64,000 nt of DNA from Ruminococcus sp. zg-924 (GCF_024433635.1 NZ_WNJZ01000002.1:62001-126000), one strand, 5' to 3'; shown: positions 39,168 to 47,823, numbered from the stretch's first letter. The notes: a model not told the origin generated them from the sequence alone. Numbers and translations: made by a program.

Positions 39168-40483
39168 ACTATATTCTTGACCCTGAAAAAACAAAAGACG
39201 GTCTTTATACTGATTCATATTGCTGCGCCCTTGATGCAGCGCAGGCGGCGGAAGAATTTCTTTCTGTCCGAAAGCGTGGAACAGGCAGAGGAAATATTTT
39301 GGCTCAGCACATCAGGCAGAGCTTTAACGGCTATGAAGTTACGCCGGAGCAAGCGTTAAAACTTGGGATTGAGCTTGCAGACAAGCTGCTTAAAGGAAAG
39401 TATCAATATGTTATTGCAACTCACGTCAACACAAATAATATACACAATCATATCATCTTTAACAATGTTAGTTTTGATAATTATAAAAGCTTTGAATACA
39501 ACGAAAACCGAGGAAAAAAATCGTATGATAATCTGCGGAAAATCAGCGATGAAATATGCAAGGAAAACGGCTTAACCTTGATTGAAAATCCGCAAATGGG
39601 AAAAGGAAAATGTTATTACGAATGGCAGCAGGATTGTTTGGGGAAGAGTTGGAAGTCAAAGCTCAGATATGCGATAGACCAGACTATAATGGAATCCTCA
39701 TCCTTTGAAGATTTTTTAAGAAATATTAAGACTAAAAATATTGAGTGCGTCTATCGCTCGGACAATGTAATCAAAATAAAATTCAGAATGCCGGGTCAGG
39801 AAAGGTTTTCCCGAGGAAAAACATTAGGCTGGTATTATGACGAGCCGCAAATCAGAAAGCGAATTGAGCAGTATCAGTTTATAAAAACCGGAGTAAGCGG
39901 AAGAACAACAAGAACAAAAATTATCAACACAAATACAGAAGTATTTCAGACCGAAAAGGGACTTTTGCATTGGGCTGAAATTGAAAATATGAAAGAGACT
40001 TCACGGCTTATCAACTTTCTCACAACACATAATTTGCAAAGCGAAACAGAGCTTAATAATACAGCAACCGAAACCTACAATAAACGAATGGTTTTAGTCG
40101 AAAATCTTAATAAGATGCAGAACAAAATTCAGCAGCTTAACGATGAGATAAAGATACTCAGAACATACAGGAAATATAAACCGTATTATGATTCATACAA
40201 GAAATCAGATTATAAAAAAAGGTATGAAAAAGACAATGCCGCAGAACTCGAAAAGTACCGCAGCATTGTCGCCGAGCTTAAAATGTATTACCCAAATAAT
40301 GTACTGCCAAACCTTGAACGCCTTGAACGGGAACGCTCAGAGCTTATAGCTGATGTCAAAGCAATGAATGAAGAATATAGAAAGATTGTCAATGAACTGA
40401 AAGAAATTGAATATGCACAGCAGTCAATTCGAGAATATGTCAAAGGAATTGACGGAAGCCGAAAAAATGGTCACGAACTCTAA
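39116..40483 (+). CDS. mobA: MobA/VirD2-type relaxase
   Basis: 455 residues. The N-terminal domain carries the relaxase histidines His103, His110 and His112 (THVNTNNIHNHIIF), preceded by YILDPEKT, as in MOBP relaxases. The C-terminal half is a charged coiled coil. It nicks oriT and leads the strand to the recipient. It overlaps mobC and meets the zinc-ribbon gene tail to tail with a 4-base overlap. Confidence 0.95.
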   Translation: MATTRINSVKSTLNLSINYILDPEKTKDGLYTDSYCCALDAAQAAEEFLSVRKRGTGRGNILAQHIRQSFNGYEVTPEQALKLGIELADKLLKGKYQYVIATHVNTNNIHNHIIFNNVSFDNYKSFEYNENRGKKSYDNLRKISDEICKENGLTLIENPQMGKGKCYYEWQQDCLGKSWKSKLRYAIDQTIMESSSFEDFLRNIKTKNIECVYRSDNVIKIKFRMPGQERFSRGKTLGWYYDEPQIRKRIEQYQFIKTGVSGRTTRTKIINTNTEVFQTEKGLLHWAEIENMKETSRLINFLTTHNLQSETELNNTATETYNKRMVLVENLNKMQNKIQQLNDEIKILRTYRKYKPYYDSYKKSDYKKRYEKDNAAELEKYRSIVAELKMYYPNNVLPNLERLERERSELIADVKAMNEEYRKIVNELKEIEYAQQSIREYVKGIDGSRKNGHEL

Positions 40484-40950
40484 ATCGGATGTTTTGTAAT
40501 GTACTCATTAACAGCGGTTACAAAAAGTTCATTCAGGCTGATATTTTTGGCTTTGGCATATTCAATCAAGCGTTGCTTTTCCCCGCCTTTTTTTACATAG
40601 ACGATGCAGGAATCATATGTTTTAGCTCTATGTTCAGAGTTTGCTTTGATTTTCATTTTATTTTCGTGCTTCTTCCTGCAAGCATCGCAAACCTTTTGGC
40701 TGCCGCTTAATAAAATGTACGGTTTACCACATTCAATGCATATCTGAGGTTCGCCAATACGGCGGACATCATTGTTTTTAAGACGGTCAATATATCTTTT
40801 TGTGCTGTCACGTTGTCTTTGCTTGCGACATTCAGGACAATAACTTGCCCTGTTCGCAGGCGATTCAAACTCGTTTCCGCACATTTGACAAGTGAACTTT
40901 TTTATAAAAACCACACCTTTATAGTTTTCAATAATATTATTGTGTTGCAT
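40480..40950 (-). CDS. Double zinc-ribbon protein with RHH-like C-terminus, possible autorepressor
   Basis: 156 residues if the ATG at 40950 is used. Two zinc-ribbon units: CQMCG...YCPEC and CIECG...VCDAC. The C-terminus (EYAKAKNISLNELFVTAVNE) resembles the helical end of Arc/ribbon-helix-helix proteins. A perfect promoter lies at 40955-40983, which puts the transcription start at or within 2 bases of this ATG, so the message may be leaderless; no ribosome site precedes it. An alternative is a start near 40910 after AAAGGTG. A 14-base palindrome lies at codons 3-7 and recurs in the divergent ssb promoter, so this protein is a natural candidate for the regulator that binds it. That role is inference. 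Confidence 0.75.
   Translation of the reverse strand: MQHNNIIENYKGVVFIKKFTCQMCGNEFESPANRASYCPECRKQRQRDSTKRYIDRLKNNDVRRIGEPQICIECGKPYILLSGSQKVCDACRKKHENKMKIKANSEHRAKTYDSCIVYVKKGGEKQRLIEYAKAKNISLNELFVTAVNEYITKHPI
40929..40942. promoter_or_regulatory. Operator-like palindrome 1
   Basis: Perfect palindrome CAATAATATTATTG, 8-21 bases downstream of the presumed start of the minus-strand zinc-ribbon transcript. Confidence 0.7.
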
Positions 40951-40954
40951 TTCA

Positions 40955-40983
40955 ATTATAATTCGAGGTGTTTTTTATGTCAA
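40955..40983 (-). promoter_or_regulatory. Consensus promoter of the zinc-ribbon gene
   Basis: On the minus strand TTGACA (40983-40978), a 17-base spacer, TATAAT (40960-40955). A full match to the vegetative consensus. Confidence 0.85.
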
Positions 40984-41041
40984 TAACAATAATGTTACGA
41001 AAATATTAACAAAGAAAACAAAAAAATAATACAGTTTATAG

Positions 41042-41070
41042 TTGACAATAATATTATTGTGGATTATAAT
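41042..41070 (+). promoter_or_regulatory. Consensus promoter of the ssb-par operon
   Basis: TTGACA (41042-41047), 17-base spacer, TATAAT (41065-41070). The operator-like palindrome lies over the -35 and spacer. Confidence 0.88.
41046..41059. promoter_or_regulatory. Operator-like palindrome 2
   Basis: The same CAATAATATTATTG as at 40929-40942, 117 bases away, sitting on the -35 end and spacer of the ssb promoter. A bound protein would block RNA polymerase. Confidence 0.75.
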
Positions 41071-41114
41071 ATTGGTGAGATAATGCAACAAATTAAAAAT
41101 CGGTTAAAACTTTT

Positions 41115-41127
41115 GCCCCATTGGGGC
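41115..41127 (+). promoter_or_regulatory. Small GC hairpin in the ssb leader
   Basis: GCCCC-ATT-GGGGC about 40 bases before the ssb start, no T run after it. Possible leader structure; function unknown. Confidence 0.5.
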
Positions 41128-41169
41128 AGAAGTAAAATTTAAAAATCAAAATTTATGGAGGAATCTAAA

Positions 41170-41604
41170 ATGATTAATGTTGTAGTTGAAATGGGTCGCC
41201 TGACTGCTGACCCGGAACTCAGAAAGACAAACGGAGCTGAGCCGAAGTTTGTATGCACCTTTACTCTCGCTGTCAATGAAAATGAAAAGGTGAACTTTTT
41301 CGATGTTATTGCGTGGGGAAAGAATGCCGAAGCATTGACAACGTATATGCATAAAGGCGACAAAATTGTTGTATTGGGCAAGCTCGGCACTCATTCGTGG
41401 GTAAATAAAGACGGCGACCTGCGCCGCAAGATTGAGATTATTGCAAATCGCATTGTTTTTGCAGAATCCAATCCAAAGCTTGACCAAACCGATAAAAACA
41501 AGCTTAACCCGGAGAACTATTCAATGGATGAATGGAGGCTTATCGCTGACCAGATGAACCGTGATATTACGGAAAATCCGCCGGATGACGACCTTCCATT
41601 CTGA
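41170..41604 (+). CDS. ssb: Single-stranded DNA-binding protein
   Basis: 144 residues from ATG 41170 (GGAGG 9 bases upstream). OB-fold start INVVVEMGRLTADPELRKTN, then FTLAVN and FFDVIAWGKNAEALTTYMHKGD, and the acidic partner-binding tail ending DDDLPF. It protects single-stranded DNA during transfer and replication of the element. First gene of the operon that includes parA and parB. Confidence 0.95.
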   Translation: MINVVVEMGRLTADPELRKTNGAEPKFVCTFTLAVNENEKVNFFDVIAWGKNAEALTTYMHKGDKIVVLGKLGTHSWVNKDGDLRRKIEIIANRIVFAESNPKLDQTDKNKLNPENYSMDEWRLIADQMNRDITENPPDDDLPF

Positions 41605-41637
41605 TAAAGGAGCATTCAAATAAAGGAGTGATTGTTA

Positions 41638-41979
41638 ATGTATAGATTCAAGGTTGAAATTCTTATTGATGAAGAAAAGGTTATCAAGGATGATAAATAC
41701 GAACCACAGGAAATGTATGACTGCATCAGAAAAATGTTCAAACGCTTTGATCTGCCAGAGATTAAGACGGATAAGTCTAATCATTTCATTTTCACCGACA
41801 AAGGTGGGAAAAAGGATTTAGGAGGTTTAGGTGCTGCTGTTATGGACTTATATAATTCCGACTGGTTCAGACGGTATGCCGAAAAATTTCTTTGGTACGA
41901 AAGAGAAAACAAAAACGAAGAATTTTATGAAGAGGAAATATTCAAAGAGCTTGATGAATTTGAGGTTAAGGAAATTTGA
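41638..41979 (+). CDS. Hypothetical protein of the element
   Basis: 113 residues from ATG 41638 (AAGGAGTG upstream). Acidic C-terminus and a central segment rich in Lys and Gly (TDKGGKKDLGGLGAAVMDLY). No family recognised. Between ssb and the VapD-like gene, same direction. Confidence 0.75.
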   Translation: MYRFKVEILIDEEKVIKDDKYEPQEMYDCIRKMFKRFDLPEIKTDKSNHFIFTDKGGKKDLGGLGAAVMDLYNSDWFRRYAEKFLWYERENKNEEFYEEEIFKELDEFEVKEI

Positions 41980-41981
41980 AT

Positions 41982-42455
41982 ATGGCTAAAAAATACAAGT
42001 AAGCATTTAATTTTGACTTAGACACACAAATGTTAAAAGAGGTATATCCCGGCAAAAATTATAGAGATGGATACCGTGATATATGTAAGTTTTTAGAGGT
42101 AAACGGCTTTGAACACAGGCAGTGGTCAGGATATGTATCTAAAACAGCAATGTCGAATCTTCTAATAAACAAGCTTGTAGAAAGATTAATTAACGCTTTT
42201 CCTTGGCTGAAAGAGTGTGTAAATAGGTTCGATGTTACCGATATAGGAGAACAACACGACCTTATGTACATATTTGAAAAAACAACTGAGCCAATACTCA
42301 ACGAAAAGGCTCCTGAATATCAGATTACTAAGGAAAAGCGTTTTGAAAGGCGAGGAATAATCTCACGAAGTAGCATTAAAGTAAACGCAAAAATTGTCGC
42401 AGACAAACAGCGTACCGACCGTAAACCCGAACGCGACAACGATAAGAGCAGATAA
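41982..42455 (+). pseudogene. VapD-like protein with an early stop codon
   Basis: ATG 41982 gives MAKKYK and then TAA at 42000-42002. The same frame continues AFNFDLDTQMLKEVYPGKNY, RQWSGYVSK, NAFPWLKECVNRFDVTDI, which I recognise as the VapD-like RNase fold (FDLDT start, WLKECV...FDVTDIGEQHDL). Only one codon separates it from a full gene. A later ATG at 42030 opens a 141-residue frame that would lack the first beta strand with the conserved aspartates and has no ribosome site. The C-terminal 50 residues are basic. Either a recent pseudogene or reading through the stop. Confidence 0.75.
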
Positions 42456-42472
42456 TATGAGGAGGAAAAGAA

Positions 42473-43255
42473 ATGTGCAAAATAATATCAATAGCTAACC
42501 AAAAGGGCGGTGTTGGTAAAACAACTACAGCGCTTAACTTAGGCGTTGCTCTTAAATTACAGGGAAAATCAGTTTTACTAATCGACCTTGACCCACAGGC
42601 AAATCTCACAGAGTACGCAGGAATATGGGATACCGAGAAAATGCTCCCGACAATGAGCGACTTGATTAAGGGACAGATAGGTATGGGTGAGCGTATAAAT
42701 ATTGAGGGCTGCATCAGATACAGCCATATAAACAATATTGAATACATACCGTCTGATATCAATCTTGCAAATGCAGATTTATACCTCGCCGGAGTGTTAT
42801 CCCGTGAAACTCTGCTTAAGCGTATTCTCAATAATGACACTATCAAAAGCTACGATTATGTGATTATTGACTGTAATCCGTCTCTCGGAGTACTGCTGAT
42901 GAACGCTCTGACTGCGAGTGATGGCGTAATAATCCCGGTTCAGACTCAGGACTTTGCCTTTGACGGACTGACAGCTCTTACAAACATAATTGCGCAAATA
43001 CAGTCAACAATCAATTCAGAGCTTGAAACAATCGGTGTCCTTGCAACAATGGTCGATAATACCAATGTCAGCAAGCGTGTCATAGAAGACCTCAAAAAAG
43101 AATACGGCAATAAGCTCTTTACAACTGTCATCCACCGTGCTACACAGGCAGTTGAAAGCACCAACAAACACAAAAGCCTATGCTTGTTCAGTAAGAGCAA
43201 GCTCGGCGATGAATACAAGGCGTTGGCAAACGAGCTTATACAATCTTACATATAA
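42473..43255 (+). CDS. parA: ParA-family ATPase
   Basis: 260 residues. Deviant Walker A IANQKGGVGKTTT at the N-terminus, then LLIDLDPQANLT, YDYVIIDCNPSLGVL and PVQTQDFAFDGLTAL, all standard for ParA/Soj. It drives segregation or placement of the element together with ParB just downstream. GAGGAGG lies before the ATG. Confidence 0.96.
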   Translation: MCKIISIANQKGGVGKTTTALNLGVALKLQGKSVLLIDLDPQANLTEYAGIWDTEKMLPTMSDLIKGQIGMGERINIEGCIRYSHINNIEYIPSDINLANADLYLAGVLSRETLLKRILNNDTIKSYDYVIIDCNPSLGVLLMNALTASDGVIIPVQTQDFAFDGLTALTNIIAQIQSTINSELETIGVLATMVDNTNVSKRVIEDLKKEYGNKLFTTVIHRATQAVESTNKHKSLCLFSKSKLGDEYKALANELIQSYI

Positions 43256-43275
43256 AATAAGAGGAGTGAGCAGAA

Positions 43276-44238
43276 ATGTCAGAATTCAACTTTTGGGCAA
43301 TGCTATCGCAGGAAAATCAGGTAAAACAAATCCCATTGGATATGCTTGTCCCTTACCAAAATCATCAATTTACACTCTATGACGGCGAGCGCAGAGATGA
43401 TATGGTAGAGAGCATTAAGCAGAACGGTGTGATCACTCCGATAATGTGCAGACCGTTTGGAGATAAATACGAAATACTTATCGGTCATAATCGTTGGAAC
43501 TGCTCAAAAATTGCAGGACTTGAATATATTCCGGCAATCATTAAAGAAAATCTCACTAATGAAGAAGCTGAGATATATGTAACAGAGAGCAATCTGATTC
43601 AGCGTGGCTTCAATGATTTAAAAATTTCCGAACAAGCTAAAGTTATAGCAATTCGCTACAGCGAAATGTTTTCACAGGGCAAAAGAAACGATATAATCAA
43701 CGAGCTTCGTGTATTATCAGGTGAAAAGGACACTTCTGCACCACAGGGGCAAAAGTCAAACTCAAGGGAACAACTCGGTGAGGAATACGGACTCAGCCGT
43801 AATACAGTTGCTCGTCTGATAAGGATAAGCAAGCTTGTGAAGCCACTACAGGATTTGGTGGATAAAAAGGCTGTCTCAATCAGAGCGGCAGTTGAGATTT
43901 CTTATCTTGACGAGGGAGTACAAGAAACCCTATATAAGCTCAACACATTTAATCCTGCACCTGATACTTGCGAAATAATTTACAAAATCAGCGAAGCACA
44001 GGCAAAGCAATTAAGAGCGGCTCTTGAAGGAGCTGAGCCGAATCATCCCAACACAAGACAAATAATTGTGAATATACTTAAGGGCAAAGAAAAGAAGAAA
44101 AGCTCAGAAAAGAGTATAAAAATTAATACAGATACCTTTGAACGGTATTTCACACAGAAGTCTGCGGAGGAAATATCGGACATTATCGAAACGGCGTTAC
44201 AGATGTACTTCAGACAACAAAATGAAAGTGAGGACTAA
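43276..44238 (+). CDS. parB: ParB-family partition protein
   Basis: 320 residues. The ParB nuclease-like CTPase fold is visible: MLVPYQNHQFTLYDGERRDD, ESIKQNGVITPIMCRPFGDK, ILIGHNRWN and TESNLIQRGFNDLKISEQAK. The HTH region (YGLSRNTVARLIRISKLVKP) follows, then a Lys-rich C-terminal helix. Works with ParA 21 bases upstream. No clear parS repeats seen nearby. Confidence 0.95.
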   Translation: MSEFNFWAMLSQENQVKQIPLDMLVPYQNHQFTLYDGERRDDMVESIKQNGVITPIMCRPFGDKYEILIGHNRWNCSKIAGLEYIPAIIKENLTNEEAEIYVTESNLIQRGFNDLKISEQAKVIAIRYSEMFSQGKRNDIINELRVLSGEKDTSAPQGQKSNSREQLGEEYGLSRNTVARLIRISKLVKPLQDLVDKKAVSIRAAVEISYLDEGVQETLYKLNTFNPAPDTCEIIYKISEAQAKQLRAALEGAEPNHPNTRQIIVNILKGKEKKKSSEKSIKINTDTFERYFTQKSAEEISDIIETALQMYFRQQNESED

Positions 44239-44240
44239 AA

Positions 44241-44969
44241 ATGAAAAGGTTCAGATTGATTATATCGGCAAATATAATGTGTGCGATTGTGACATTGTCA
44301 GCTATGTCGGTTACGGCTGTTGAAGCTGGGCATTATGGATATTACTCCTCTGACAAGGTTGCATATATGTCAGACGAAGAAATATTTAACGAGGTGTGGT
44401 ACGAATACTACTGGTCAACCTTTGCTAATCGTGGCGACCCTCTTATGATGTCAATCGTTCGCAGTGAGCTTGTAGATTACCTTAAGGACTATGAGCCTTT
44501 AAATAATGATACAAGCATAAGCGATGTTATGAGTGATTTTGATGAATACGGAAAGCAGAAATACAGCGAAATCAGAATAGAACCAACTGAGGACGGCTAT
44601 GTTGAATACAATACGGATAATCCAGACGAAAAACTCAAATACACCTATGACGAAACACGTAAGGTGTATATCTGTAAAGACGATAACGGAAAGATTGAAA
44701 AAATGTACGACCGCTACTTCCCGGAAAACGATAAAAATGTCAGCGCTCCGTCAACCAGCAGTTCATCGGCGAGTATCACAAGCAATACAAGCGGAAATTA
44801 TTCAAATCCGACTGAAACATTACCGGAAGAAACACAATTAACAATTCAAGAGAATAACGGCGACAACATAACACAGACAGTAATACTGTTAATCGTAGGA
44901 TTGCTTATAGTCGCCGGAGTTATAGCAATTGTTGTAATAAAAAGACAAGAAAGGAAGAATATAAAATGA
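44241..44969 (+). CDS. Secreted protein with C-terminal membrane anchor, element-encoded
   Basis: 242 residues: signal peptide (about 1-27), an acidic extracellular domain with many Tyr and Asp, a Ser/Thr/Asn-rich linker (about 170-205), and a C-terminal membrane helix ending RQERKNIK. Type I topology. No family recognised. It starts 2 bases after parB and overlaps the next gene by 4 bases, so it is in the same operon. Confidence 0.82.
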   Translation: MKRFRLIISANIMCAIVTLSAMSVTAVEAGHYGYYSSDKVAYMSDEEIFNEVWYEYYWSTFANRGDPLMMSIVRSELVDYLKDYEPLNNDTSISDVMSDFDEYGKQKYSEIRIEPTEDGYVEYNTDNPDEKLKYTYDETRKVYICKDDNGKIEKMYDRYFPENDKNVSAPSTSSSSASITSNTSGNYSNPTETLPEETQLTIQENNGDNITQTVILLIVGLLIVAGVIAIVVIKRQERKNIK

Positions 44970-45433
44970 CAACGCTTCAGGTTTTAGAATGTATTACAAA
45001 TCATTCAAATGTCACTAGCTACGAGATGATTTACGATTCAAATAATAATATAAATATTCCGAGATATGCTGTTGTTGAAGTCCTCAATGATTCCGAGAAA
45101 ATGTACCACTATTTTCACTTCAACGAAAGAACAGGGGCATTTTCGATGAGAACATTTACATCTGATGAGAGCTTATATGTTAATCATCTGATGCGCAACC
45201 GAACAGATTTGCTGCAAGATATGCTCAATTCAGGAACATTATATAAGAATGTTCGCACTCTTCTCCGTAAAGCAAATACGGCTGTTGATGCTCAGACTGC
45301 TCTTTGGGCAGAAAAAAACAATGATGTTCAGCTCACAATCAAAAACAATGACCAAATAAAATACAGAAAGCTCCTTGCCGGTTTGCAGAGTGCCGCACAG
45401 GAGGAAATCTTCCCGGTAATGCTTTATGTGTGA
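44966..45433 (+). CDS. Hypothetical protein of the element
   Basis: 155 residues, ATGA overlap with the preceding gene. A mixed soluble protein without a motif I know. Its stop overlaps an alternative GTG of the next gene. Confidence 0.75.
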   Translation: MTTLQVLECITNHSNVTSYEMIYDSNNNINIPRYAVVEVLNDSEKMYHYFHFNERTGAFSMRTFTSDESLYVNHLMRNRTDLLQDMLNSGTLYKNVRTLLRKANTAVDAQTALWAEKNNDVQLTIKNNDQIKYRKLLAGLQSAAQEEIFPVMLYV

Positions 45434-45450
45434 ATAAAGAGGTAGTTCAA

Positions 45451-45780
45451 ATGCAAAAACACACAAATAAATGTATCGGCTGTGTATCGACAAAACTGAA
45501 ATTACATCACAAATTTCCCATCCGTTGTCCGGTACTCAGGATGCCGTGTGTAATAATAAAAAGCGACATAGTAATGAATAAGCTTATGGACGAAAGCTAT
45601 CGGCTTTCATTTATAAGAACTTTTAAAGACGGAATATCAAATACAAATCTAGATGTTTTAGACGGAAATATGCTCAATTACATAAGAGAACAAGAAAAGA
45701 AAATTATTAAAACAGAAGGCAGACAAGCCATAGAATATACCGAGTACGGTGTTGACGGGAGTTTTATGCCGGGTGACTGA
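45451..45780 (+). CDS. Hypothetical protein with N-terminal Cys pairs
   Basis: 109 residues from ATG 45451 (GAGGTAG upstream; a GTG at 45430 is less likely). The first 40 residues hold Cys-rich text (CIGCVS...RCPVLRMPC) that may bind a metal. No family recognised. Confidence 0.7.
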   Translation: MQKHTNKCIGCVSTKLKLHHKFPIRCPVLRMPCVIIKSDIVMNKLMDESYRLSFIRTFKDGISNTNLDVLDGNMLNYIREQEKKIIKTEGRQAIEYTEYGVDGSFMPGD

Positions 45781-45849
45781 AAATCGATTATATGACGGTG
45801 AAGAGAGAATTTTTATGGCTGTTATTTTATTTAATGGGGGCGAATCAAA

Positions 45850-46164
45850 ATGATAAAGGAATTAAACAACATAAGTGTTTACAGAATTAACTTTAAGGAC
45901 TTTGATGGGAAATACTTGATTTTCTTCACGGAGTGCCAGCTGCAGAATGTCATAATATCTTCTGAATATGATTTTGATGTCTGCGAGTTGCGGTCAGTTA
46001 CAACTGTTGAACCGGTATATATCGCTGTATGCGACACTGAAGAAGAAGCTATTAATTATGTCACAAAAAAGAACGCAGAAAAAGCAGAAAAAGGACAACA
46101 GCTTTATAGCAAAGAAGGAGATACGAAAACAATTTATCATTATCAGCTTGTCAGCTTGTTTTAG
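45850..46164 (+). CDS. Hypothetical protein of the element
   Basis: 104 residues. GGGGGCG lies 10 bases before the ATG. The C-terminal half holds a charged helix (EEEAINYVTKKNAEKAEK). No family recognised. Short gap after the previous gene without other signals. Confidence 0.65.
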   Translation: MIKELNNISVYRINFKDFDGKYLIFFTECQLQNVIISSEYDFDVCELRSVTTVEPVYIAVCDTEEEAINYVTKKNAEKAEKGQQLYSKEGDTKTIYHYQLVSLF

Positions 46165-46178
46165 GAGTGTGAGCAGAA

Positions 46179-46442
46179 ATGAAAATACAAATAACCGTTA
46201 ATATCCCAGACGGCGACTACTGCGAGAACTGTCAATTTAATGCGTTGGACGGTTGTGAAAACTCTATATGCACACTCTTTGGCGAAGAGTTACAAACGAG
46301 CTGTGATTATTACCGCAGCTTGCACGGCGACTGCGATAACAGGATTTGTTGTGAATGCCCTAATCTTGAGCATAACGGCAATGCCAAATGCACAGCTTGC
46401 CGGGACACCCCATCAAACGAAAAGAGGAGAAATGGGATATGA
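46179..46442 (+). CDS. Cysteine-rich small protein
   Basis: 87 residues with 12 cysteines in pairs (CENC, CENSIC, CDNRICCEC, CTAC), probably a metal-binding protein. Gene starts 14 bases after its neighbour and its stop overlaps the next start (ATGA). Confidence 0.75.
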   Translation: MKIQITVNIPDGDYCENCQFNALDGCENSICTLFGEELQTSCDYYRSLHGDCDNRICCECPNLEHNGNAKCTACRDTPSNEKRRNGI

Positions 46443-46663
46443 GAATATTATTCGGAATTATTAGTCTTATATTCTTTGCGTTATCGCTTTGGTTATTACA
46501 TAAATTACTTAATTGGATGGAAATGTATTATGCTGCAGATGAGATTGGTGATGCCATTGGTATTTATAATTGCAGAAGGGCAGCTAGGTGCTATAGAATT
46601 TATTTCTTTGTATGCTTTGTATTAGGTATTGCTTTTGAATGCTTATCACTGTTTTTATTTTAG
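46439..46663 (+). CDS. Small two-helix membrane protein
   Basis: 74 residues from ATG 46439, translationally coupled to the Cys-rich protein. Two hydrophobic segments, about 2-22 and 52-72, with a short charged stretch between. No family recognised. Confidence 0.7.
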   Translation: MRILFGIISLIFFALSLWLLHKLLNWMEMYYAADEIGDAIGIYNCRRAARCYRIYFFVCFVLGIAFECLSLFLF

Positions 46664-46742
46664 TGTTTTGAGAAATCTCATTCAAGCAAAGACTCACAAT
46701 TCCGGCTATTAATTTAGAAAATCAATGAAACGAGGGAATGAA

Positions 46743-46954
46743 ATGAACATGTCAGCTTTATAAAAAACGCAAAAAACTATTCACGCACATTCAAGGCAAA
46801 GCTAAGCAAGGCGGAGTATATTACGATGCGCCTCGGCGATAAATGTGGTTATAAAGACTGCTTACAAGCAATAGTCAATCAGACTGACTCCGCAATTGAG
46901 CTTGACGAGTATTTGAATATTATTGCTAAACGCATAGAAAAAATTGCTACATAA
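46743..46954 (+). pseudogene. Small element gene with a frame break at its start
   Basis: ATG 46743 with GAGGGAATGAA upstream gives only MNMSAL. The next frame gives VSFIKNAKNYSRTFKAKLSK, EYITMRLGDKCGYKDCLQAI and ends at TAA 46952-46954. One base lost or gained near 46750 would restore a 70-residue protein. Good coding composition, but no usable start in its own frame. Confidence 0.6.
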
Positions 46955-46960
46955 AGAATA

Positions 46961-46999
46961 AACCTGCGTATCACTGAAAAACAGAGTACGCAGGTTTTT
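46961..46999 (+). terminator. Terminator ending the ssb-par operon
   Basis: Ten-base perfect stem AACCTGCGTA / TACGCAGGTT with a 16-base loop and TTTTT. It lies just after the broken small gene. Confidence 0.9.
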
Positions 47000-47042
47000 A
47001 TATTATGAGAATAAGCGCCACTTTAATAACTGTAAATATTGT

Positions 47043-47071
47043 TTGACAATATTATTTATATATATTAAAAT
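47043..47071 (+). promoter_or_regulatory. Promoter after the ssb-par operon
   Basis: TTGACA (47043-47048), 17-base spacer, TAAAAT (47066-47071). CAATATTATT here resembles a shortened form of the palindrome in the ssb promoter. Confidence 0.7.
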
Positions 47072-47103
47072 GGAATTGGAATTTGTAGAAAGGTGCGATA
47101 ATT

Positions 47104-47278
47104 ATGCCTTTGCTTGAATTAAAATGTAAAAGCTGCGGTGCGGTCATTGAATTTGATGACAGTAAACCGACTGTAATTTGCAAATAATGTTTCACTCATT
47201 GTGCTGTGCGTTATCGCTGTTGCAGTTGTCGTAATCTGTTTTGCTGTTCCGACATTCATATTAAAAAAGAAGAAATGA
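47104..47278 (+). pseudogene. Zinc-ribbon membrane protein with an internal deletion
   Basis: ATG 47104 opens LELKCKSCGAVIEFDDSKPT and stops at TAA 47185-47187. In another frame from 47187 the text NVSLIVLCVIAVAVVVICFA and ending ILKKKK looks like the membrane anchor of the same kind of protein. The two halves were probably joined by a deletion that removed the second Cys pair and changed the frame. Confidence 0.6.
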
Positions 47279-47823
47279 GGTTTTATATAGTGTATAAACT
47301 GGATAGAAAACTAATTAAAGTCATTGGTGGTGATATTACAGACAACCTTGAAGAAGAAACATATGTTAGACTAAAGAAAAAGCTGTTAGAAAAGTACAGA
47401 GCTTATTCATCGGAAGCATTAGACAATGAACTATTATATCTAAAATATAAAATTGAAAGATTAAAAGAACAAAGTTTAATTTACGAAGCATCAAGTAAAG
47501 TGCTTAGTATATTTCTTTCATTAATTGCATTATTTTTTTCAACTATCTCAACATTAATTTCTGCTGATGTATTATCTGTCGAATACGGACTGGATATGTT
47601 GATAAATATTGCAACATTATGTACGATTGTATTTATTATAGTAGTATTATATACATATTTTCACAAAGAATCCGATATATCTATTAAAAACACGAAACGT
47701 TTTTACTATAACCTTAAAATTAAGTATATTTCGGAAGTAATAGATGAAAGGCAAAAAGAAGCTGAGAAAGCTGTGAATGATTCAAGAAAAAAGTGCAAAG
47801 TAAGAATAATAATAAAACACTAA
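47275..47823 (+). CDS. Membrane protein with two central helices
   Basis: 182 residues from ATG 47275; the ATG overlaps the stop of the previous remnant. A charged N-terminal helical region (about 1-70), two membrane segments (about 75-95 and 110-130), and a basic C-terminus. No family recognised. It reads toward the AbiE genes and ends before a shared hairpin. Confidence 0.7.
   Translation: MRFYIVYKLDRKLIKVIGGDITDNLEEETYVRLKKKLLEKYRAYSSEALDNELLYLKYKIERLKEQSLIYEASSKVLSIFLSLIALFFSTISTLISADVLSVEYGLDMLINIATLCTIVFIIVVLYTYFHKESDISIKNTKRFYYNLKIKYISEVIDERQKEAEKAVNDSRKKCKVRIIIKH

Noticed and set aside
41115-41127. A riboswitch or attenuator before ssb
   Set aside because: Only one short hairpin is seen, with no alternative pairing or T run; not enough for a riboswitch call.
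43256-44240. parS sites near parA/parB
   Set aside because: No repeated 14-16 base palindrome was found here; the CAATAATATTATTG palindromes lie in promoters and fit operators better.
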